Part shown: positions 54,956 through 64,000 of the stretch, piece by piece
Numbering within the stretch: the stretch's first letter is position 1
Layout of the letters: each line of letters opens with the position of its first letter
Assembly: GCA_037957365.1 (NCBI GenBank)
Contig: JARHVA010004250.1
Coordinates: 134,501-198,500 of the forward strand
Direction: 5' to 3'
Origin: Torreya grandis
Taxonomy: Eukaryota; Streptophyta; Pinopsida; Cupressales; Taxaceae
Length of the DNA: 64,000 nucleotides
Made by a program: the position numbers and the translations under genes
The notes under the pieces: generated by a model
What the model saw: the letters and a program-made list of their open reading frames with translations, nothing else
What the model was told of the DNA's origin: nothing
Database searches by the model: none

Positions 54956-57460
54956 TGTTGTCCCCAAAAATGAGTGACATTTTTAGGACAACCTATGAAC
55001 TATTTTGGTTCAGCAGACCAAAATCATCTCTCCCCTTTTCAAAAATTACTTTGAGCATTCAAGTCCTTCATTTCTCAAATATTTTCCAAAAATCTACAGA
55101 CTCTATAGGCTTGGTACTATGAACTTTGCAAGTGGAACTATGAACTTCACAGATGGTTTCTACAGACTCCACAAGCTAGATTTCTATGGACTCTTTCAAA
55201 GTTAGAGAAAACTATAGACTTGGCTTCTATGGAATCTGTAGGGAAGCTCAAATCTATGAATTGTGAAAGCCTCAAAACTATGGACTCTATAGGCTAGTTT
55301 CTCACATCTATGGATCCCCCAGATCTATGAACTCATTTCTGTGGACTCTGCAAGTTGGCTTATATGGATTCTATAGGAAAGGAACAAGCTCTCAACACTT
55401 AGGTGATTTCAAGGTTCATTCAATAGGTTCAATGGTTCAAAAGGTTCAACGGCCATTAGGTTCAACATGTTTTGTTCGAGTGATTAAAAAGACTTAGCCA
55501 AATAAAGATATTGAACCAATTGAACCATTAAACTATTGAACCAAAGTTGGTTCAATCAATCAGTTCAATCGACAAGTTTAAGGGGCTGCCCTAAAGCCAA
55601 AGGAACAAGTGCCCTTACGAAGGGTAGTGAGAGAAGGCAGAAAAGATAAAATTCCTTAAAATTTGTTTAAAGGCTGAAGGAAATGACTAAGTGATGGAGG
55701 CCAAAAGAATTCCTTCAGAAAGGTTTTTCCTTGGTAAAATGACCAAGGCAAAATTCCTTCAGACATTTTGTCTGAAAGAATTCACTCAGGTTGAAAGCCC
55801 GATAGAAAGCAAAAGCCTGGTGAAAGAAATAACAAAGGAATTCCTTTAGACTTTTCATCTAAAAGAAAGGAACCAAAAAAATTCCACTGAAGGAAATAAA
55901 TCTCGAAGGCCACCCGAAGGATCTTGAAGGGTAGATACCCTTACGGGAGGCTCTTGCCAAAGGAAGCAAACCATTTCTTAAGGCCCCAAAGGGCAGGTCC
56001 CCTTCGAGAAAGATCAAATGACAAAGCTGAAGGAATTACCAAGGAAAGTGATAGGCCCATAGATGTCAAATTCATGGCAATGAAATAACTATTGATCTCT
56101 GATGGATTGAGTGTGGACCCAAATGCATTCGAAGGCCAAAATACCAAAGGGAAGAACCACTGAGAGAAGGAGCGTAAAGAGCCAATAAAGCTGGGAATGT
56201 AGCCTTGAGAGCTTAAATTATAGGAAGAGACAAAGATGGAAAAGACAAAAGTAGAAAGAGGGAAAAGCCTAAAATATCTATGCAAAATTAATTTTAGTAG
56301 GTGGAATAGTCCATTAAGCAGATATTTTGGCCTGTAAACATTAAAGGCTCCACCCATTTGTCTCACTTGGAGTAAAGTCAAAATGGACAGCTATGCAGAC
56401 ATTAGAGTGGATAGACCAGATGATTTAGACTCAAGAAGAGACATATTAGATGAATGGACATGCCATAGTTAAGGCAATGCACTGTTCTAGGCATGGTCCC
56501 TCCAAACAAAACTAAAGGTGTATTTAAGGTGTTGACTGTAGCATGGGCTGTCCCATGGGAGAGAGCACCAAGCCATGCTTGGTGGCTATATATTGTAATC
56601 TCTTTTATTGTTTTAAGGATATATTCCCATTACTAGAAGCAAAACTCTACCCAAATTGATAGGCAAATACTGAGACTTTAAGCTCAGATTATTATTCATA
56701 TTATTTTATTTGAATGAGAAAGTGACTTGTAAACTTTGTGCTGTTATAACTTGTATCATATTAGGTGATTGTTCTTATGTCTATCTTCTGAATGTGTTCT
56801 TGTTTATTTGATCTAACAAGTATAAATAGTGGAAGTAATTAGGAAGGTGTCCTGAATCCAACTTTGGAGAGACTTTATACCCCCTAGAATTGCATTTAGT
56901 GTTTTTTTGTTTCTGTGTAAAGGACCTTGGGATGACTTTATACCCCCATTGTTCTTCATATGTCACTCTTGGGTAGTCAAGGTGGAGACTTTGTGTTAAA
57001 TCTTAGATTTCTAGTTACTCTACACTTTTGGTTACTTGTCACTACTAGAAAATCCTTGTTATTTGCAAGAACAAGCACTTCTGAAAGAAGAGAAGTGCCT
57101 TCTATCATTTCCTAGGATTTCTACTATCTAGGAAGGGATCTGGATCTTGGCTAAATATTAATTCTAAAAGAAGAGAAGTACCTTCACCAATCACCTAGGA
57201 TTTCTCCTTTGACTTGTGAGCATCATCTCTAAAAGAAGAGAGATGGATGGTATATCCTACCCCTGAGTATTATTTTCAACTTATATATATAGTATATAAC
57301 ATCTTTATACCTATAGGGAACCTCCCATTGATGGGAGGAGAGATTTGCCCCCTTTGGATGAGGTAAACCTACAACTTTAGATGACCAATCTCCATATGCT
57401 ATGGTTAAAGAGACCTATTTTTCTCACCAATTAGCTAGCTGACAAAATATTCATGCAACA
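54956..57460 (+). repeat. Element E 3' LTR (2505 bp)
   Basis: Starts TGTTGTCCCC and ends CATGCAACA. It is the same modular structure as 50288-52798. The two open minus-strand stretches inside (for example 56381-55941) are chance frames in low-complexity GAAGGAA repeats. Confidence 0.92.
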
Positions 57461-57779
57461 CTATACATGGTCTTACACTACATCTCACAAAATAAAAACC
57501 CAAGGGGTACCAGATCAAGATTAGTAATTAAAAGGATAAGTAATGGTAAATCAAGGATGTGGGTAATATGATGGAAAATATGGTAGTTTGTGAGGAATCT
57601 TGGGTCATATCCATGGCCTTACAAAGCAACTCACAAATTAAATCCCATGGGGAGTGATCAGTAAGAAACTGAATATTTTCCAAGAGGAAATATGAAGGAA
57701 AAGGAATGAAAATGGGAGTGTAAGAAACAAAACATAGGCATCTTATGAAAAGACCTTAGGAGGAAAGAGTCATACTAAG
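57461..57779 (-). repeat. Degenerate repeat array between E and F (element I tail)
   Basis: Starts with CTATA, then CATGGTCTTACACTACATCT, the second half of the unit split by E. A further unit with GGGTCATATCCATGGCCTTA lies at 57602-57621. Related to 15160-15470. Confidence 0.7.
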
Positions 57780-60220
57780 TATTAGGTGAATATTCCATCA
57801 GTCAGCTATCTAATTGAGAAAAATAGGTCTTATCATCAATAGAAAAGGAGATTGGTCAGCCCTGTGTGTAGGTTTACTACATCAGAGGTGGACAAATCTC
57901 TCCTCTCATTAAGGGGAGGTTCTCTATAAATACACATGAGCTATATACTATAAATATATGCAAAAAATAACACTCATGGGTAGGATACACCATCCATCTC
58001 TCTTCATTCATAGATGATGTTAACAAATAAAGGAGAAAATCTTGGTGAAAACACTGAAGGTACTTCTCTTCTTTCATATGTGTTCTTGCAAGAAATAGTA
58101 GGAGTTCTTTTAGGTAGTGACAAGAAACTAGCAAGGTAGGTGTAGTAACAAGCAAGATGAAATAAAACACAAAGTTTCCACCTCAACTTCCCAAAGAGTA
58201 TAACACAAAGCATAATGGGGGCACAAAGTCATCCTAGAATCCTCAACATAGAAAGAAACTAAAAACACACACTAAAAATAGTTATGAAAGCACAAAGTCT
58301 TCCCTATAATTGATTTCAGGACACCTTCCTAATTACTTTCACTAGTTCCACTTACCAAATTAAATAAACAAGAACACATTTAGAAGATAGACATAAGAAT
58401 AATCTTCTAAAATGATACAAGCTATGACAGCACAAAGTATGCAAACAACTTAATTTCTCATTCAGATAAAATGATATGGACATCAATCTGAGCTCAAAGT
58501 CTTAGTATTCACCTTTCAATTTGGGCAGAGTTTTATTTTTGATAACCAAAAGATCTCCCTTAGAGTGATACAAAAGATTACAATATATAGCAACCAAGAA
58601 AGACTTGGTGCTTTATTCAATAGAATGGCCCATGCTGTGCATTCAATGCCTTGAATGCATTCCCAATTTTATCAAAGGATTGCATTTAAAATAGGGCAAC
58701 TATCTTAACTATATCATGTCATTTCATCCCATATGTCTTCTCCTGATCCTAAATCATCTGGTCTATCCCCTCTAACATCTATGTAGCTATCCATTTTGTC
58801 TTTACTCCAAAGGAGACCAACAGGCCATGCCTTCAATGTTTGCAAGCTTGAAAATCTACTTTGCAGACTATTTCAGCTACCATAATAACTTTTGCATAGA
58901 TATTTTTGGTCTTCTCCTCTTGGCTTTGGTCTTTAAATGCATTCAAGCCCATGCTCAAACCAATTCCTTCATGTCTTTCCCACTTTCTTTGGCCACTTTC
59001 CACATGATTATGTGAGAATCTTATTGAAAGAAGCTTTATAAGTAACTTGAAATGCAGACGCATAAACTTATCTTACTCTGCTGAGTTTTAACGAGACATG
59101 TGGCATGTTCCACAAAGCTTTAAATACCTTTTGAGAGTCCTGCAAAAGATGACACATGGCAACTTTCATTACACTTTGAGGTTTGATCTTACTCAGAGGG
59201 TTCTTGCTTCTTCAACAAGATTTGGCTTTCAAGCTTTTTCCATCAGGCTTTTCCTTGAGACAAAATGTCTGAAGGAAAGCTTCACTTCTTTTCCTTAGTC
59301 ATTTGGTTCTTCTTTTAAATTTTATACTCTATTTGAACTTCCACATATATTCCCTTACTTTAAATTTGATGTCTGCAGGGCCATCAATGATTGCTAGCCA
59401 TTTAAACCATGTTGAACTTTGAACTTGTGAACCCATTGAAAGTACATTGGTTCATTGGTTCATTTGTTCATTCTATCTCTTTTGTTCCATTGCTTCTTGG
59501 TTCAATCGCTTTCCTAATACTTGGTTAAACCATCCATTGAACCACCTGTTTGTTGCTTCTTTCTTTGACTGAGGCTACCTTTAAACTTTTGAACCTATGA
59601 ACTCATTAAACCTTTTGGTTGAACAGTTCAATGGTTCCATCAGTTCATTCTTCATGATTTGGCTAAGTCTTTTTGATCTTTTGAACCAAGTGCATTAAAC
59701 CGATTAGTCTTTGAACCCATTGAACTATTGAACCAAAGTGGTTCAAGGTTCAACAATTCAACAGTTCAAGCCTTTGTTGTTTGTCAAGTGTTCAAAGCCA
59801 TGGAACTTTGAAGTGGTTAAAATTTGAACCTTGATAAAGCACTTAACTCTTGCTGATGATGTTGAACCTTTGAACCCATTAAACGTGTTGAACCAAAATG
59901 GTTCAAGGTTTAATGATTCAATGGTTCAATGGTTCAATCCTTGCTTAGATGCTTGTTGATGGACATTTTTTATTGAACTAAGTCATTGAACCAATCTTGA
60001 AAATGATCGAGTGTTGGAAACTTGTTGTTTTGACTGAACTCTCCTATAAAAGCCTTTAAACCTATTGATCTTGCTAGTCACTTTACTAAAAAAGCTTGAA
60101 AAATGAGGAATTTGAAAGCTCAGAACAAATTTCAAGAAGGGAAGAGATTATTTTGGTATATTAAACCAAAATAGTTCTCATGTTGTCCCAAAAATGAGAA
60201 GTCTATTTTTGGGGAAAATA
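57780..60220 (-). repeat. Element F 3' LTR (about 2441 bp)
   Basis: Homologous to 62659-64000 and, in reverse complement, to the E LTRs. Its left end TATTAGGTGAATATT corresponds to the E LTR end AATATTCACCCAAC; the right end is the decayed inverted repeat. 59380-60010 is extremely rich in TTGAACC/GGTTCAA words, more than in E. Confidence 0.86.
59380..60010. repeat. TTGAACC / GGTTCAATG word array in F LTR
   Basis: More than a dozen copies of TTGAACC, GGTTCAA or one-base variants in both orientations, e.g. TTGAACCAAAATGGTTCAAG near 59890 and CAATGGTTCAATGGTTCAAT near 59918. Inverted neighbours can pair. Confidence 0.85.
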
Positions 60221-60880
60221 GCTAGCTATAGTTGGGGAACTTCCTTCAGATGAATACTTGGAACACAGTTGAGGGGAGTAGAAACTAGAATCTTTAATGC
60301 CTTGAAGTATGCCATTGGGATATGGAGTTATGCTACCCAAAAAGAAAGGATCCAAAAAATGAAAATGAACAACACAAAGCAGAAATAAAGACTATACAAA
60401 TATACATATGTATAGGTGAGCTTATCTGATACTTAAAGAATTGGAGTGATTCAGACACTACCCATTATGAGACAATGAAGATGGCATTCTATCCTAATAA
60501 ACCAGTAAGAAACCATTTTGTCCCTAGAATCAGTGACAAGTGAGTGGAACTCTCCACTATGAATCACACTTCTTGTGCACTCCTTTTGGTCCTCTCCTCT
60601 TGCCCCATGGCAAGGCGTGGTCTTCAATCTAAAAACCATAACTTCTTGCTCTCTTGGCAAACAATTCCTTTTGTTGGCTTTGGAGTACAACAGTATGGTC
60701 CACTACCATAGCTTGTTGTTCTACTAGTTCAGTCCATCACATGTTTTATTTGTCAGCATCAAACTCCTTACAAACCATTAGCTTAGCATCTCCTTTGGCA
60801 TGGAGTTTGACATCTTCATCCTGAGTAGCCTTCAACTTGAGTAATAGAGATTTGTACTCCATAGTATTGTGGTGTTGCTG
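60221..60880 (-). other. Element F 3' untranslated region and RNase H tail
   Basis: Matches E 54300-54955. The open stretch 60690-60451 aligns in the same frame with E (AMGQEERTKRSAQ in E, GARGEDQKECTRS in F) but shows no known domain. The distal RNase H blocks are out of frame here. Confidence 0.55.
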
Positions 60881-60882
60881 AA

Positions 60883-61520
60883 TCACAACTCGTGTGAAGA
60901 AGGAAGAATATCCCCTTGAGGAGATATTAACACCATCCCAACTCCAGCATTGGTATAAGAATTATTACCATCAAATTCTAGGATCCAAGCATCATTATAA
61001 GCTGATCTTCTATCATATTTCTCTTCATTAGAGATGGAATATCCTTCTTCATTTGTATTGCACCCTACCAATTCTTTTGATGCCTTGTTTGGATCAAATA
61101 TTGAATTTCTAGCTATGGGACCTTCATCAACTAAGACATGAGCATCCTTTGTGGTCAAGAAGAAATTAACCCTACCTGAAGGGTCAAATAGAATTTGAGT
61201 TACAGGGGCTGACATTTGGGTGACCACAATTTTTGCCTCAAACAGGTCCACACTTAGTTCTCTACCAATGTTTAACTGCTCAGGATTGGCTTGCAAGAAT
61301 TCAAATTTAGTCATTTGAATTTTGGATTTCTTGACATGATCAATTATAGTAGATGACTGAAATGGACTTGGAAGAGGGGATGGGAGTTCATCCTTTTGGT
61401 TTTTGGGAAGGGGAGGACTGGTCTACGAATTTAAAGTAGAAGGTGCAAAAATGTTTGATGTACTTACATTTTTGGCAATCACTGGGTCCTTTGACTGAAA
61501 AGAAAGAAGGGTTCTCTGCT
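60883..61520 (-). pseudogene. Element F linker and RNase H N-terminal part
   Basis: The open stretch 61314-60883 (143 codons) reads MTKFEFLQANPEQLNIGREL, VVTQMSAPVTQILFDPSGRV, DAHVLVDEGPIARNSIFD, then DAWILEFDGNNSYTNAGVGM and VLISPQGDILPSSHEL. The last part is the start of an aRH-type RNase H with the first catalytic Asp (FDG). The preceding part is a linker I cannot name. This block is absent from E. It stops at a TAG after HEL, so no complete RNase H is encoded. Confidence 0.75.
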
Positions 61521-62490
61521 TAGCAATTGAAATTATTGGTTGGGTTCATTCCTCTATCTTTTCTTTATCAGCTTGTTGGGTTGACTAATTCTTGGATTAG
61601 CTAAATACTGCGTATGATCCTTCGACTGCTTCATCTTCACTTTTGGGTTCATCTTGGTAATTTAGGAAACCAATGTGGGAGTCGCCAGCTAATTATTTTT
61701 GATCCTCCATGAAGAGATCAACATCATTTTTTTGCTCAAACTCAGATTGGAAAGAGAAATCATGTTCTATTTCTAGATATCCAACTACTAAGTTGGTTGG
61801 AGGTGCTTTAAGGGCAAGGTTCCTCTATGGGGGAGGAAGATGATTTGGTTGCCCTTGACTTCTGGCAGCATTGTCTTGATATGGCTGATTAGAGAATGTC
61901 CTCCTTGGTACATCTCTATATGAAGGAGTGGAAGGCATACCTTGTGCCATTTTTCTTTTCAAGGATAGTAATTTATTTGCCATTTTTTATACCATTTTAT
62001 CAGTGGTGGCTTTGGGTGAGTATTTAGAAGATGAAGAAGGTTTACCTCTTTTAGAATCTCTCCTTATCTTTCCTACCAAGATAAGGTCATCTTTAACCTC
62101 AGTAGCCAAGTCCTGAGCAATAGCAAGGTCTATGTGGCTAGCATGCCTTAATAGAAAACTCACTTCAGGTAGCTATGAGTTGATGAAGAAGCATTTGAGG
62201 TGTTTAGGTGTTGGCTGAGTAATTGCAAGAATCTTGTTTCTCATCTTCTCAAACTTGGAAATGAAATCCCTCATAGGCTCATGAGGCTCTTTCTACATCT
62301 GGGTGAGCTGGGCCAACAAGGAATGGGCATCCTCTGTAGGCTTGAACCTTGCTTTAAACATGGCTTTTAGGGTATTCTAGTCTGTCACTGATCTATCTTG
62401 CAGATGGTAGAACCACTCTGTAGTAACACCTTGTAGGGTCTCCATAAAAAGCCTAACTACCACATCTTCAAATTCCACCCCTACCACACT
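61521..62490 (-). pseudogene. gag: Element F gag (N-terminus deleted) and following linker
   Basis: Same product as E gag: GVEFEDVVVRLFMETLQGV, EWFYHLQDRSVTD, ARFKPTEDAHSLLAQLTQM, EPHEPMRDFISKFEKMRNKI, LPEVSFLLRHASHIDLA, MAQGMPSTPSYRDVPRRTFS, then APPTNLVVGYLEIEHDFSFQ. The Trp of EWF is kept here where E has a stop. TAG stops at 62377-62379, 62173-62175 and 61825-61827 (minus strand) fall exactly where E has stops. The upstream join near 62490 removes the gag start, so the codons before GVEFED in the open stretch are leader sequence, not gag. Confidence 0.86.
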
Positions 62491-62633
62491 AGATAAAATA
62501 ATGGAGATGGAGGAAAATGGTAAGGCTATAATGATAATGGGGAAGACATAGAATGGATTCACCAGGATCTATATAATGGATAAGAGAAGGAACTGCTTCA
62601 ATATAAAACTTGAGGCTTTAGACTGTACGTTCA

Positions 62634-62651
62634 TCCTTAGTAGAGTCACCA
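62634..62651 (-). other. Element F primer binding site (mutated)
   Basis: The minus strand reads TGGTGACTCTACTAAGGA next to the 5' LTR start at 62659, against TGGTGACTCTGCTGGAGA in E. Confidence 0.7.
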
Positions 62652-62658
62652 AAAAGAC

Positions 62659-64000
62659 TATTGGGTCAATATTTTCTTAATTAGCTATTTGATTAAGAAA
62701 AATAGGTCTTATCATCCATAGTAAATGAGATTGTAAGCCCTATGTGTAGGTTTACTACATTAGAGGTGGACAAATCTCTCCTCTCATCAAGGGGAGGTTC
62801 CTTATAAATATGTAGGAGCTATATACTATAAATATATGAAAAAAATAACACTCAAGTGTAGGATACACCATCTATCTCTCTTCCTTTAGAGATGATGTTA
62901 ACAAATAAAGGATAAAATCCTGGTGAAAACATTGAAGGCACTCTCAGAAGTATTCTTGCAAGAAATAGCAGGAGTTCTTTTAGGTAGTGACAAGAAACTA
63001 GCAACAGAGGCATAGTAACTAGTAGGATGAAATAGAACACAATTTTTTCACCTCAACTACCCAAAGAGTATAACACAAAGGATAATGGGGGCACAAATTC
63101 ATCCCAAAATCCTCAACATAGAAAGAAACTAAAAACACACACTAAAACTAGTTATGAAAGCACAAAGTCTTCCCCATAATTGATTTCAGGACACCTTCCT
63201 GATTAATTTCACTAGTTCTACTTGCCAAATTAAATAAACAAGAACACATTCAGAAGATAGACATAAGAAAAATCTTCTAAAATGATACAAGCTATGACAA
63301 CATAGAGTATGCAAACAACTTGCTTTCTCATTAAGATAAAATGATATGAACAACAATCTGAGCTCTAAGTCTCAATATTCACCTTTCAATTTGGGCAAAG
63401 TTTTGCTTCTAGTAATGGGATGATCTCCCTTAGAATGATACAAGAGATTATAATATATAGCAGCCAAGAAAGACTTGGCGCTTTGTTCCATAGAATGAAC
63501 CATGTTGTGCCTTCAATGCCTTGAATGCATTTCTAGGTTTGTCAAAGGACTGCATTGAAAATAGGGTAGTTATCTTAACTATGGCATGTCATTTCATTCC
63601 ATATGTCTTCTCTTGAGCTTGGATCATCTGGTCTATTCTCTCTAATTTCTATGCAACTATCCATTTTGTCTTTACTCCAAAGGAGACCAATAGTCTACAC
63701 CTTCAATGTTTTCAAGCTTGAAAATCTATTTTACAGACTATTTCAACTACCAAAATAACTTCTGCAAAGATATTTTTGGTCTTCTCCTCTTGGATTTGGT
63801 CTTTGAATGCACTCAATCCCATGCTCAAACCAATTCCTTCATGTCTTTCCTGCTTACTTTGGCCACTTTTCATGTGATTTTGTGAGAAGCTTATTGAAAG
63901 AAGATTTATAAGAAACTTGAAATGTGGACGCAGACACTTGTCATGCTCCACTAAGTTTTAACAGGACACATGTCATGTTCTACAAAGCTTTAAATACCTA
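62659..64000 (-). repeat. Element F 5' LTR (partial)
   Basis: Aligns with 57780-59140, e.g. AAAAATAGGTCTTATCATC at 57820 and 62698. Truncated by the window end. Confidence 0.86.

Larger units (their letters stand above)
50288..57460 (+). mobile_element. Element E: non-autonomous Ty3/gypsy element (gag + RNase H remnant)
   Basis: 7173 bp with LTRs 50288-52798 and 54956-57460, both starting TGTTGTCCCC. The first 60 bases differ at one position. Left flank CCATA and right flank CTATA differ at one base and are probably the 5-bp target duplication. Removing E restores a repeat unit seen elsewhere in the window, which independently confirms the ends. The internal region is only 2.16 kb: primer site, gag, a linker and the end of an RNase H. 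No RT or integrase. Element F is a second member of the family. Confidence 0.92.
57780..64000 (-). mobile_element. Element F: second copy of the E family, cut by window end
   Basis: Minus orientation: 5' LTR from 62659 to beyond 64000, primer site, gag, linker, RNase H remnant, 3' LTR 57780-60220. It lacks RT and integrase like E, but its own deletions differ: F has lost about 300 bases including the gag start (junction near 62490) and keeps about 580 bases of linker/RNase H that E has lost. The left flank lies in the same repeat array as E. Confidence 0.88.

Noticed and set aside
55941..56381. 146-codon minus-strand open frame
   Set aside because: Falls inside the E 3' LTR over GAAGGAAT-type repeats; the matching part of the 5' LTR does not keep it as one frame.
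1..64000. tRNA, rRNA or other structured RNA genes
   Set aside because: No stretch with recognisable tRNA A/B boxes in a cloverleaf or conserved rRNA sequence was noticed by eye; a covariance search would be needed to exclude decayed copies.

Overview
The window looks like intergenic DNA from a large-genome land plant. It is AT-rich, appears poor in CpG, has no intact gene, and is packed with old, nested Ty3/gypsy LTR retrotransposons full of stop codons. A gymnosperm or similar large-genome plant would fit, but nothing here fixes the species. Similarity statements come from reading translated motifs by eye; no search was run.

Layout, left to right. (A) 1-8110, +: a Ty3/gypsy element with LTRs of about 1.29 kb, the left one cut by the window edge. 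Gag, protease, an RNase H, the start of RT and the end of integrase remain. It sits inside the integrase gene of an older element G (8111-8799, +). 8800-15150 is mostly unassignable repeat-derived DNA. (C) about 15.58-32.36 kb, -: the most complete gypsy coding region (gag, PR, RT, RNase H, second RNase H, IN), all decayed and split by element B. (B) 20107-29905, +: the best-bounded element, with LTRs of about 1.4 kb, primer site, polypurine tract and a perfect 5-bp target duplication ATATC. It encodes gag joined in frame to two integrase pieces, with no RT. 32.4-35.2 kb upstream of C's gag carries a dispersed palindromic motif. (D) 35610-43195, -: a direct-repeat (LTR) pair of about 2.4 kb around an unrecognised P/Y-rich reading frame. 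It splits an unrecognised + strand reading frame (H). 43.5-50.3 kb is mostly unassigned AT-rich DNA with two AT microsatellites and one unrecognised coding remnant (J, 48071-48801). (E) 50288-57460, +, and (F) 57780-end, -: two copies of one non-autonomous gypsy family with LTRs of about 2.5 kb, holding gag plus an RNase H remnant and no RT or IN. Both sit in a degenerate ~115-bp repeat array related to the tail of element C.

There is no operon-like or host pathway here. The genes are the working parts of retrotransposons: gag (particle), PR (processing), RT and RNase H (cDNA synthesis), IN (insertion). Only C retains recognisable pieces of all of them, and all are broken. B, D, E and F lack RT as they stand, so if they moved in this form they did so with proteins from other copies. 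I found no RNA gene, CRISPR array, prokaryotic system or intact host gene. The most informative signals are the three stop codons E and F share at identical spacing, the in-frame gag-IN miniature in B, the inverted repeats at LTR starts, and the motif cluster at 32.4-34.9 kb.
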